Shown one piece after another: positions 21,706 to 32,766 of a DNA stretch of 64,000 nt. The stretch is from the NCBI RefSeq assembly GCF_000715075.1, contig NC_134097.1, positions 126,354,997 through 126,418,996 on the forward strand, in the 5' to 3' direction. Both the position numbers and the translations under genes were made by a program. The notes under the pieces are model-generated. The model was not told the DNA's origin. It made no database searches and was given only the letters and a program-made list of their open reading frames with translations. The stretch comes from Nicotiana tabacum. Lineage: Eukaryota > Streptophyta > Magnoliopsida > Solanales > Solanaceae. The first letter of the stretch is position 1; every line of letters begins with the position of its first letter.

Positions 21706-24504
21706 CAACCCGGCCAGTCGTCTCATGAGTTACTACTTCGTTTCCCCTATTTCTGCTTCATTATGCTTCGTTATCCGTGTTTTATGTGATCGAGTTTAGT
21801 AGTTTGCGTTCGGAGTGGACCTGGTAAGAAATGAGACACTTAGTCTCTTTTAAGAAGGTTTAAGTTGAAAAAGTCAACTGGATGTTGACTTATGAGTTAG
21901 AGGGCTCGGATGTGAGTTCTGATGGTTCGTTTAGCTTCAGGAGGTGATTTATGACTTAGGAGTGTGATCGGAATTGGTTTTGGAGGTCCGGTGTAGAATT
22001 AGGCTTGAATTGGCGAAGTTAGTATTTTGGCGATTTCCGGTTGGTAGGTGAGATTTTGATCCGAGGGTCGGAATGGAATTCCGAGAGTTGTAGTAGATTC
22101 GTGGTGTCATTTTGGATGTGTGTGCAAAATTTCAGGTCATTCGGACGTAGTTTGGTTGGGTTTTTGATCGAAAACGTATTTCGGAAGATTTCTCAAAAAC
22201 TAGGCTTGAATCCGATGTGTTTCGAGTAATTTGATGTTGTGTGAGGTGCTTTGATGATTGGAACAAGTTTGAATAAGGTATTGGGTCATATTGGTGCTTT
22301 TGGTTGAGGTCCCGGGGGCCTCGGGGTGAATTCGGATGGTTAACGGGAAGATTTTGGACTTAAGAGATCTCAAAAGTTGCTGCTTGTGGTATTTCCGCAC
22401 CTGCGGATTGGGGACCGCAGGTGCGGTGCCTCACATGCGAAAGAAGAGCCGCAGAAGCGGTTTGGGAAGAATAGCCAGGGACCTCGGATGCGGCATATGG
22501 ACCGCACTTGCGGAGTCGCAGATGCGGCTCGTGGATCGCATATGCGGAACCTGGCCCCCTAAGTGATTTCCGCAGATGCAGAGGAATTACCGTAGAAGCG
22601 GTACCGCAGGAGCGGTGGTGGGATCGCAGATGCAAAAACCCCTGGGCAAAAAGTTTATAAGTCATTTTATCCGCGATTTTGAGCCATTTTTCCTCCATAG
22701 CTGAGTATTTTGAGAGCTTTTTGAAAGGGATTAAAGAGGGATTCAAGGAAAATTGATTGGAGGTAAGATTTTCGAACCTAAAACTCGAATCTTTTGTGAA
22801 ATTAACCTAGAAATTCTTGGAACTTAAGCTAAAAATGGAAGAACTAGGGCTTGGGATTTTGAACTTTTGAATTGGGATTTGATGGACCATTTGAGGTCGG
22901 AATTGAGAACTTTTGATATGTATGAACTCATGAGGAGATAAGGAATCTAATGATGTGAAAATTTCTGAGTTTCGAGAAGTGGGCCCGGGGCTCGGGTTTT
23001 GCTAATTTTGGGATTTTTGATATTTTTCAATTGTGACGTATTTGTTCTGATTTTGGATAGAATCGATGCGCGTGGAGGCCGATTCGAGGGGCAAAGGCGT
23101 CACGAGCTAGAGTTGTAGTCGGTTCGAGGTGAGTAATGATTATAAATGATGTACTGAGGGTTTGAAACTCCGGATTGCACATCGTATTGCTATATTGAGG
23201 TGAGACACGCGCTGGATGATAAGCGTGTGGTCTTTTACTACTGGGGATTGAGACTTGATCCGTCCCAACTGATGATTTTACCGCGTATTTGACTGAAACT
23301 TATTTTTTATCATCATGATTTGGGCTAATTGCCATATTTGGGCTTCGTGCCAACTATTTGAACCCTTCGAGAATTTTGACTGATTTTTCCTTACTATACT
23401 TGTTAAAAATCATATACTCGGTCATGTTTCTATCTGTTTTAAATGATTCGAGCCGGTTTTATCATACTATTCCTAAATAAGAGGATTTGTGGGCTGAGAT
23501 CCCTATCTTCTATTATTGTGCCCGAGAGGCTGTAAGGTTAATGACTGAGAGGGGTTGAGAACCCAATGACGAGGATATTATATATGTTATGGATTGGGTT
23601 GCACGTCGCAACAATACTTATATGGATCGGGTTTCACGCCGCAACAATATAGCGCTTGGGCTGTAGGAGCCCCTCCGGAGTCTGCACACCCCCAGTGAGC
23701 GCAATCGACTATCTATATGGATCAGGCTGCACGCCGCAACGATGTATGAATCGGGCTGTACACCGCAACGGTTATTCTGATTTCTATTATTATGAGAGAT
23801 ATATGGGTCGAGAGCTAAGAATGAGCACTAAGTGATGAGAGTGAGCCCGAGGAGCTGATGCTGTTCTAAGTGATTATTATTGTGCCCGAGGGGCAGATTT
23901 CTACTTGTTATTTACCTACTAAATTACCTGTTTTACTTGGTTTAAAGGAATTTCATTTGACTTCTTCATGGATTTACTTCTTTAAGTGATCTTACTGCTT
24001 GACATAGAATTGCTTTGTGCCTTTACATATTGTCTTGCTTTCAGCCATTATTTATGATTATTACTGACTGAGTCGGAGTACTCACATTACTCCCTGCACC
24101 ATGTGTGCAGATTCAGGCATCGCAAAGTCCGCTCCTGAGTGGTGATCCTTCCAGTCCAAGCAGTGTTTTTCGGAGACTACGAGGTAGCTGTTGGCGTTCA
24201 CAGCCCCCGTGCCTCCCTTATCTTACTATTTTTATGTTCTTGAACTTCTGTATCGAATTTTGTATCTAGTAGACTGGTATCCGGATTTATTAGTTGTTCA
24301 TGACTTGTGACACCCCGGTTTGGGCTGTGTCGGGATGGCTTTTACTGTTGTTATCGTTAATTCCGCAAATTATGGATATTATATCATGCTTTAGAACTGT
24401 TTATGATATTTAAATATTTAAAAGAAGTGTTCTGTTTTGGTCTGACTGGCCTTATTTTCACGAGAGGCGCTATCACGACCGGGTTCGGGAATTGGGTCGT
24501 GACA
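21701..24504 (+). repeat. 3' LTR of the chromovirus
   Basis: 2804 bp; matches the 5' LTR over its full length with scattered substitutions and small indels (for example an extra GCTTCATTAT-like insertion near 21765 and a longer CCGCA cluster at 22396-22632, with additional units relative to the 5' LTR). Confidence 0.95.
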
Positions 24505-25030
24505 GTTTCTTAACTACTTGGAACATACTGCACCCTGCAACTTGTTGCTGCCATCCCTGTGTTACAACCTTTTTAAACTGAGAGTGTAAGACCCACACGT
24601 TGCAGAATTTAAAAGTTGTATTCCTCTTCACTCCTCCTGTATCTTTCTTTATTCTAAGTGGGCAATGATCACTGATTTCCTCCACTAGAAATTCAGCCTG
24701 AACTACTGACATATTATCCATCCACTCTCTATTGACAAATGCCCAATCAATTTTTGAAAAAAACTCTATAATCACCGTGTTTATCATTCCATGTGTATCT
24801 ACATCCTCCACAGGGTAACTTCATGAGTTCACAAGAATCAATACACTCTTGGAAATCCACCACTTCACCCATAGTAACTAGAAGTCCTCCTATTCTATCA
24901 TCTGCTTACAGGACAGAGTTGACATCCCCTGTTACCAACCATGGTTGCTTTATTCCTCCACTCATACTTTCTAAGTGTTGCCATAAACTTCTTCTTTCTT
25001 CACTTGTATTAAAAGCGTACACAGCTGTCA
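24505..25030 (-). pseudogene. LINE-A ORF2, second half of APE endonuclease
   Basis: On the minus strand this begins TAVYAFNTSEERRSLWQHL, continues with QPWLVTGDVNSVL (GDFN box with N displaced), IDWAFVNREWMDNM, and the catalytic SDHCPL box. It ends MFQVVKKL at the chromovirus insertion. Between 24791 and 24906 a frame change separates the GD box from the rest. This is the catalytic core of an APE-type endonuclease that nicks the target for LINE integration. Confidence 0.85.
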
Positions 25031-28000
25031 TGTGAGCATGTGATTTTTGCCCTATGTGAAATACTCTTACAAAAATAAAGAAAATAGATTTTTTTTTAAT
25101 TATTTGCAATTTTATAGGATTTTTTGCAATTAATTGTTTGCATTTTTGTGCACGTTTAATTTTGTTAAAATTATGAAAAAATATCAAAAATACCATGCAT
25201 TTCATTTAAATTTTGTTTTCATATTTTAGGATTAATTAATTAATTAATTGCTTTATTAAGGTGAAAATCACAAAAAATATCATTCATTTACATTTTTATC
25301 TTTAAAATGTTGGAATAGTATTTTTCTCTTCATTAATTTAGGATTAACTAATTTTTGTAAATATTATACATAGATAATTAGTTTAGTTTTGCAATTTAGA
25401 TTAATTTAGGATTTAAATTAATTAAAGAAAAAAAGAAAAAAAACAAAGAAAAAAAGTAAATAAGAAAAGAAATTGAAAAAAGGGTTTAATTTGAAATTGG
25501 GCCCAAATCATATACCCAGATCCGTCCAAACCCAAGCCCAATTCCTTTCAAATACCCGGTCCAACCCTTACCCCCCAAAACGACCCCGTATTGCCCCCTT
25601 TTGATCCCAGTCGTTGAGCATCATAAATCTAATGGCCGGGAACTTGTCTACAATTAAGTATAAGACTGTCAGAATTAGAGACCCCCCATCTACCCCTCTC
25701 ATTTTATCTCTCACCCCAATCGCAGAGAAACCCTTGCCGCCCTAGGACTCCATCACCGGCTTCGCCTATCTCCGCCGCCCGAAAATCGCTTTACAGCGGT
25801 GGAGCCTCTCCAAACTACTCCAAATCAACACCTTGCAATCACCTTTCCCTCCCCTTTCTAAATCCCCATACCATTTCCCTCAAATCCTTACCAAATTGCT
25901 CGAATCTTAGATCTGGAATCCACACCCAATTAAATCGACCAAATCACCCCAAAATCACAACCCACACTCCTCACACCCCTCCGAACCCTAAACTACAGTC
26001 AATTTCCCAAAAATTCCCGCCAAGTTCTTCGAATCTTAAATCTAAGATCCACTGAACCCTAGCTTTTCCCCCTCTTTTGATTTTTTTGGTCAATTTTTGG
26101 CATGTTTGAATCCAAAACTTCCATTAGTCGACTGTTCTTGTTGAGAACAGTCGATTAATGGTAGTTCAAGTTCATTTCACACCGTTGAAGCTTGTCCGAT
26201 TTCTTAACTAGTCAGAATTTAAAGCAAGTCCTTGGTAAACCCTTTTCCATTCTTTTTCTTTTTGATTTCATCTCTTTCATCTTCTTTCTTTTTTTTAGCC
26301 ATATGTCGTAGGTTTGCAGTTTTAGGTTTCCTGTTCTTCACGGTTGTTTTGTTTATTTATTTGGCATCTGTTTATTAGATTAATTAAAGCATGATTGGAA
26401 TTTTAGTATTTGAAATCTATCTTCAATTGCATGAATTTGGTTTAATTAGGGTTTACTTTTAGTTTTGATACATAAAATGATGTTTCTATTTCTTCCATGT
26501 TTCTATCTTATGTTCTGTGTTTGTTTTAGGTTAATTTCTAGGCTGTCTTAGCAGTTCCATTTTAATTTTGGTTTGATTTCTGTTTAGGTGCATTAGTCAT
26601 TTAAATTCAGCTTGGCTTAGGTTTAATTAGATGAACATTGTTATTTACTGATTAGGTCAATTTTGGGGCTTAAATTGCATCATTTCAACTTTGTTTGTCA
26701 TTTGGATCTGGATTCCAATTCCTTTTGGCCTGGTCTTTGTTTGTTTGATTTGTACCTCATTAGGAACTTGTAAGGGTCTAATTGAATTAAAAGAAACTTA
26801 GGATAATTTTCAAAAAATATCTAGGAAGAAGAAAGGTTCTAGAATATGAGTAGCTGGCCCTATTTGGCCAGTAAAAAGTACTGAAACCAATTAGGGACAA
26901 CCAGTTATCCAATTCTGTTAAAATACGCCTTTTGTGGCTGATGGAATAATTTTTTTATTCTTTCAGCACATGGCATTTTTATGCCTATATATAGTACTTT
27001 TTCTTCACTCATGGGAGAGATTTTTCAGATCCAACAATACCCTAAAAAAGTTTAGCTATACTGTTACATTGGTGGCTGATCCAGTTTTTGATTTAAGAAG
27101 AAAAATAGTTAGAAAAGTTCTGGGAATTTCTGGTTTTATAAAGTCAAAAAAATGGATTGAATTTGAAGCTGGGGTTTGCTGTTGTTAGTTGCTGATTTCG
27201 ACTGATTTTTCTGCTGCTTCCTTTGTTCTCAAAGATTTCTTATCTTCCCTTTTGTTCCTTGTAACCAGGTATTCTTCAAATCTTGAATAACAAGTGGAGT
27301 GCAAGTATATTATTCCTTTCAAAGTTGTGTTCTGTGGCCTGAAGATTACTGTTTAATCTTTGAATTTCACTCTTTTCTTTACATATGTTGCTTTCAAGTC
27401 ATTTAGCTTTCTTTTTTGTAATGTTGTTCCCAGCTTTTATTTTTGAGTATTTTAGACCTGTTTAGCTAAAGGCTTTCATAAATGAATGCCTAAATTAGTT
27501 CGTATGTGCCATGTTTTGTTCAAAGGTTGAGATGTTTAATTATTACAGTTGCTTTCTGATTAGAGTATACTATTAGAGGCTGCTGCATCATTTGGGGCAT
27601 TGAGTACATTTAGTTTAATTATCTAGGAATCTAGCAATTGATAGTGTGATTACATGTTTGAGATTAATGTATTTGAGGAGGTTAAGGAGCAAAAAGGAAT
27701 CAAGCCTCATAGAGCCTTAACATTAGAGGCTACTTGGGTAAAAATGATTGGGCCTAGTGTTGGCCCATATGAGGCGACCTGGCTAAAGCCAAGCCCAATA
27801 TGACCATGCTCTCGATTTCTTTCATCGATGGGCTTAATTAAGAGCCCAGTTGTCTTCAGCATTTGTTTGATTAAGTTATTTTTGTTAAGGATAGGCTTTA
27901 ATTTTTGAAGGTTTGTATTTGAGAAGTTGGGCCTGTACTGGCCCAAGTGAAAACTGCCAGGATAAAATAGGATTTGCTTGTTCCCTTGTCTTCCTTCTTG

Positions 28001-29019
28001 GGCCCAGTTTCGAGCCCAACCAGCACCAGCTATATTTTTTTACGAAACTTTCCTTAGATAGTGTAATGGTCCTGCTTCTGGCCCAACCTTTTCCAAAACA
28101 ATTAAAATTTAGCATGTATACCCAATGCTTATCTTTAATTAGTAGCTTTACTTTGAATTTCAATTTAGTTTTTAAGAATAAATGTGAACATTCGTAGTCT
28201 GCTTTAGGTGCAAACTTGGCAAATGTCGGTTTTTTAACTAATGAATTACTAATAGTTGAATATTTCCCTTTAAAAATAAATTGAGGCGTGCCATATACAA
28301 ATAAAACTCATAATCCATGTCCCTCACATTAATACCAACTAGTGTGAAAGACACTTTGGACATTCATAACTAGTGTAGAAAATACTTTGAACATTCGTAG
28401 TTTGCTTTAGGCGCATTTTATAATAAATTATCGTGACTATGGGTACGGCTCTCGTGGCATAGTCATGATACTTAATTTCCAAATTCGATGTGCATTTCAT
28501 GTGACCCGATCATAATAACTTTTAATAATAATAAAATAAATATGTCGCAAATCGCGGGTGCATTTCATGTAGCGTGGTTTGTGATGTGTCCCAAAACAAC
28601 AAGTGTACGACAATCGTAACTTGTTCAAGAAATAATTCCATAAATCCTAAAAAGCGTTTAAATAAATAAAAGCGATTATATAAGTTAAAAAAATACAATA
28701 GGTTTAAAACATGTAATAAATCAAATAATTAGGTCAATTATTAATAGTTAAGCGACCGTGCTCAAACCACGGAACCCGGGAATACCTAACACCTTCTCGT
28801 GGGTTAACAGAATTCCTTACCTAGATTTTTGGTTTCGCAGACTTTTAAATAAAGTCGATTTTCCTCGATTTGTGATTTTAAAATAAATCGGTGACTTGGG
28901 ACACCATAAATATTCCAAGTGACGACTCTGAATCAATAAATAATTCCATATCGAATAATGTCACTTTAATTGGAAAAACTCCCTTATAACCCCTCGGGTG
29001 GTAAAAAAGAGGTGTGACA
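25031..29019. mobile_element. Solo LTR, about 4 kb, Ty3/gypsy (Tat/Ogre-like)
   Basis: It starts TGTGAGCATGTG and ends AAAAGAGGTGTGACA, with GTCA before it (25027-25030) and GTCA after it (29020-29023; a fifth T also matches if the LTR's first T is shared). Excision restores LINE-A endonuclease EFYMT-AVYAFN. The right end (CGGGAATACCTAACACC, GGTGACTTGGGACACC, CCCTCGGGTGGTAAAAAAG) resembles Tat/Ogre LTRs I recall from Solanaceae. There is no coding region of its own, no primer site and no second LTR, so it is a solo LTR. Confidence 0.8.
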
Positions 29020-29342
29020 GTCATATAAAACTCCTTCTGAAGAACAACATCTGTAACTAAACATGTTATGCTTTGGGCAGTTCCACTTATGTACCTGACT
29101 TGATAGTAATCAAGTCTCCATGCTACAACTACTCGACCATTATAATGGTACTCTAAATCTGTAATGTAATTCCATCCTCCAAGCATATTATTTATTACTT
29201 TCTCCATATTGCCAGCTTTCACCTTAGTCTCTAGTAAGTTTACTAAATCTATATTTTCATTAGTACAAAGGAGTTTTACCTCCTTTTGTTTGTTAGGAGC
29301 ATTAAATCCCCTAACATTCCATCTTAGCATGCTATCCATGAC
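29020..29342 (-). pseudogene. LINE-A ORF2 start, APE endonuclease N-terminus
   Basis: Starting from ATG at 29337-29339 on the minus strand: MDSMLRWNVRGFNAPNKQ (catalytic N in WNVRG), ENIDLVNLLETKVK (catalytic E), GGWNYITDLEYHYNGRVVVAW. It reaches EFYMT at the LTR insertion. 29343-29524 is the short spacer between ORF2 and the next insertion. Confidence 0.87.
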
Positions 29343-29524
29343 CTTTTAGAGATAGGACAGTGCCTCCCCCATTTGAGACTTGTCTGCTTTATGATTGTTT
29401 GCTTGTACTGCTCTTACTTAGCACACTGAAAGTGTTGTGTTCTGCTGATGAATGTTGTATTTGTTCCTTATGAGACTTCCTTGTGTTATGAGGTGTCACC
29501 CATCCTTCTGTATTCATATTTCCT

Positions 29525-31004
29525 TGTCACGACCCGAATTTTCCACCCTCGGGAGTCGTGATGGCGCCTATTAATGAGAGCTAGGCAAGCCAACCCTTAA
29601 CTACCTTTTTCATTAACAAATTACTTACTTTTTTTAATTACCAGCGATAACATGAAAATAGCGAAATTAAATAAATAAGCGGAAGTCAATAATTTTTTTA
29701 TAACTCAAGACTACGTCTATTACAACTTTCAAAATCTCAATACCCAAAACCTGGTGTCACGGACTATCTAAGAGTTACTACAAACAAGGCCTGAAGAAAA
29801 TACAATAAACTGTTTCTAAACGAAAGAAAATGAAACAGGGAATAGAGATAGAGGGAGACGCCAGGGCCCGCGAACGCCTGCAGGTCTACCTTGGGTCTCC
29901 AGATGGACTGAAGGAAGCCCTCCAACTACTGTTCGTAAGCTGTTCCGGGATCTGCACATAGTGCAGAGTGTAGTATCAGCACAACCGAATCATGTGATGG
30001 TAAGTGTCTAGCCTAACCTCGGCGAAGTAGTGACGAGGCTAGGACCAGACTACCAAATAACCCTGTGCAATTTATTTATATACAACGGAAAGGAAAATAT
30101 AGAAATAACTAATAAATGTGGGAAGGGGAAACATGCTGTGGGGGAAATAACGGTTTCGAATAGAAAGCATCAAGTAAGGAAAGTAACAACATAACTAGAA
30201 TATCATCAAGAATCAGAAATCAACAATTTGCACGACATCACGCTTCATGCTTTTACTCTCGTCCTCACCAAATCAATCATATAATAACAATGTGCACGAC
30301 ATCACCCTTCGTGCTTTACACTCTTTCCTCACAATAGCAAATAATGCACGACATCACCCTTCGTACTTTTACTCTCTTTCCTCACCATATAGTCAATGAT
30401 AATCGGTACGGAATGGTACATCGTACGGCACGACATCACCCTTTGTGCTTTACACTTTTTCCTCACAATAGCAAATAATGCATGACATCACCCTTCATGC
30501 TTTATCGCTCTTCCTCACCCAAACAACAATCACAAACAAAGGGGCAAGGGAGCAAACAAATAATAATAAAAATCCCGGCAAGGGAACACAATTAAACAGT
30601 TAAATTCCGGCAAGGGAACAATATCAATAATCTCAGCATCCCGGCAAGAGAGATAATCAACAAAGCAACAGACATCCTGGCAAGGGAGCAATTTAATAAC
30701 TCTTTCTCTTTCTTTCACTTTTACTTCTTAACTCACTTTACCACTTGAGTCAATGCTCCAAAGGGTTCAATCATCTCATATACTTTCACACTTGGTAATA
30801 TAACTCGAGCCAATGCTCCTCGAAGTTCAAATTTATTCAATTTAAACTCAAAACTTAGCATTTTTCATAGAATTTCATATTTAAGCTTTCCGGCTACGCG
30901 TCCGGACTGCGCACGCAAATTGATGCGACTCTAAATAAGGTTTTCAAGGCCTTAAAAGTACATAATGGATAAGAAAATGGGTGATGACCCTTTGGGTCTT
31001 CACA
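29525..31004 (-). mobile_element. Solo LTR, 1.5 kb, with internal minisatellites
   Basis: It starts TGTCACGACCCGAAT and ends CTTTGGGTCTTCACA, flanked by the perfect duplication TTCCT (29520-29524 and 31005-31009). The ends are an inverted match to the TGTxACGACCC LTR family seen elsewhere in the window, so the element is probably read on the minus strand. No coding sequence is present. It separates ORF1 from ORF2 of LINE-A. Confidence 0.88.
30230..30700. repeat. Minisatellites inside the solo LTR
   Basis: Five copies of GCACGACATCACCCTTCGTG plus CTTT..CTC..TCCTCAC occur between 30230 and 30520 at spacings of about 50-85 bp. Four copies of CCCGGCAAGGGAACAA-like sequence follow between 30570 and 30690. 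The units vary by point changes. Confidence 0.85.
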
Positions 31005-32104
31005 TTCCTCCTATAGTTTTTATTGACTCCTTCTCCCCTACTGGCTTTGTGATTTCAACTTTTGATGCTGCTACTACTTGGTTATTATCTCCCTGTTCTT
31101 TGTTTGTACCTTTTATTTCTAGAACAATAGTCTGTTGCTTTGGAGGGGCTGTTTGCTTCTTCCTCCTACAATCTTCCTCTGAGTGACCATACTTGTGATA
31201 GTGTTTACATAATATTAGCTTCCAGTCATATTGGATTCTTTGTTCAATCAATGCACCTTTTTCATTCCTTAATTGCACCTTGTCTGGCAGGGGAGAATCC
31301 ACATCTACCTCTATAAGGAGTCTTGCAAAATTGAGACATATCTTGTTCTCTGTATTCCTATCCACCATAAGAGGCTTGCCTATCATGTTTCCTATCTTGC
31401 TAAGCCCTTTAGGACCCCAGTACTTGAAATTCATTCCAGGTAGTTTCACCCAAATTGGAACAGTATAGAGTTCCTCCCTGGTAAACTCCATGTCCTTATG
31501 CCATTCCTTAACAATGAACTGTTTGTTGCCAAAATGATAAATCCCTCCCTGCAGCACCTCATTTTTCCCAATTACATTGTCAAACCTCACCAAAACTATC
31601 CCATTTTCAGCATTGAGACCTTGTTGATGCCATGTTTACCCCACTGTCTTTGTATGTAACTGTTAAGCACATTGAAAGGAGGGTGTGCTCCTAGCACATA
31701 ACATACAATGGTATTTTTCCAGAAATCAATTTCAGATGTAATATCTTCCAATTCAATCTCACAAATTGTTGTTTCTCCATGCTTACTTGGATTCACATAT
31801 TCCAATTTGAAGCCAACATTCATAACTTTTGTAATATCAAGATTTTCCCAAATTGATTTCTTACCCTAATTTTTGTTTCTTCTTCAACTTCATCTGCCCA
31901 TGATTTCCTACCAGTATTTCTTCGCACTTGATTTCTCCCAGACTGTTGTATTTTTATACCTTCCTCCCATTCCTGCATAGCCGTTTTCAATTTTTTCACT
32001 TTTCCCACAACTTCATTTTTCCCCGCCATTACTGTTCCATTGGAGATTGCTTCAATTGCTGAATCAATTTCCAATTGTGATGGTAATTTAATTTTGCATG
32101 TCAT
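31005..32104 (-). pseudogene. LINE-A ORF1 (gag-like, DUF4283 and zinc knuckle)
   Basis: From ATG at 32104 on the minus strand: MTCKIKLPSQLEIDSAIEAI, a basic linker with KSWADEVEEETKIRV, then VGFKLEYVNPSKHGETTICE, FWKNTIVCYVLGAHPPFNVL, the DUF4283 core WHKDMEFTREELYTVPIWVKLPG, GLSKIGNMIGKPLMVD, and a zinc knuckle. Frameshifts near 31820 and 31596 split it. In the knuckle, CKHYHKYGHSEEDC, the second metal-binding Cys is Tyr. The protein normally binds LINE RNA. The C-terminal end is cut by the solo LTR. Confidence 0.85.
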
Positions 32105-32766
32105 TTTTTATTGATTCTCTTCCTTCTCCTTGCCTCGAAATTTCTCAATTTCACCTTCATTGTTCGCCATTTTTAGGTTTTGACTATTACTGCAATTTCC
32201 ACTACATCATGATTTACTTGATTTCCTCGCTTCTTCGTCATATTTGTGGCTTGTTTACATGATTATCTTGCTTCGATCATCTTCTGAGTAGGAATCCGGG
32301 TCCTCTTCCCCATGGATGCACACGTTTAGTTAACATGCACCGAGAGAGAAACAGAGTTCGCGTCTCAAAAGATCTCAATTTTCAAACTTATCAATTAAAC
32401 AATATTTGATATACCATACATATTAAAATTTTATGTAGTAATAATAAAATATAAGTAACTCATGATCCAAGTACTCATCTAACCACCCAAAAAGTAAATG
32501 AGTTTACCTAAATGCTCAAGTATCATAAAATTAGCTATTACCTTTCCAATTCAGAATGTACCATCTGGGGACCAATTCCTGTGATGAAACATTTAAGGAT
32601 TTGTGAGATTATCATGCTGTAATCAAACTCATATAAAAAATTGTGGGTAGATCGATAACCATCTTCATCGCTTTAGTGGCGGTATTTGTGCCCGTGAAGA
32701 TTTCTTTTTGAGAGTGAGAAGGTCTATCTTCTCACTGCTCTTCGCACCTTCATCTACTAAGTAATC
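32105..32766. other. Spacer between the 5' ends of the two LINEs
   Basis: This holds the 5' UTR of LINE-A (towards about 32250) and probably that of LINE-B (from about 32650). No open frame with recognisable content is present. I could not locate either LINE's target duplication, so the exact edges are unknown. Confidence 0.5.

Larger units (their letters stand above)
13762..24504 (+). mobile_element. Full-length Ty3/gypsy chromovirus (Tekay/Del type)
   Basis: Two long terminal repeats (13762-16527 and 21701-24504) both start TGTGAC and end GTCGTGACA. They flank a tRNA-Met primer site, gag, protease, RT, RNase H, integrase and a C-terminal chromodomain-like segment, then a purine tract. A 5-bp duplication, GTTTC, flanks it at 13757-13761 and 24505-24509. 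It sits in the LINE-A ORF2. The order RT-RH-integrase-chromodomain places it among chromoviruses. All structural parts are present, but about twenty in-frame stops kill the proteins. The LTR pair has visible differences, so the insertion is not very recent. Confidence 0.95.
11116..32250 (-). mobile_element. LINE-A: L1-type retrotransposon, split by three insertions
   Basis: On the minus strand the order is ORF1 (nucleic-acid binding), APE endonuclease, reverse transcriptase, then a C-terminal zinc-binding domain, ending in a ten-T run at 11116-11125 that is the poly(A) tail. The LINE's own segments are 11116-13761, 24505-25030, 29020-29524 and 31005 to about 32250. Across two junctions the protein resumes exactly after removing the insert and one target copy (MFQVVKKL|KLLKKAL and EFYMT|AVYAFN), which proves these were once contiguous. 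The 5' end (high coordinate) is approximate. It carries stops and frameshifts, so it is dead. I see no RNase H domain. Confidence 0.88.

Noticed and set aside
27885..28197. Open frames of about 90 codons on both strands in the 4-kb solo LTR
   Set aside because: Overlapping in opposite strands, no motif, and within an LTR.
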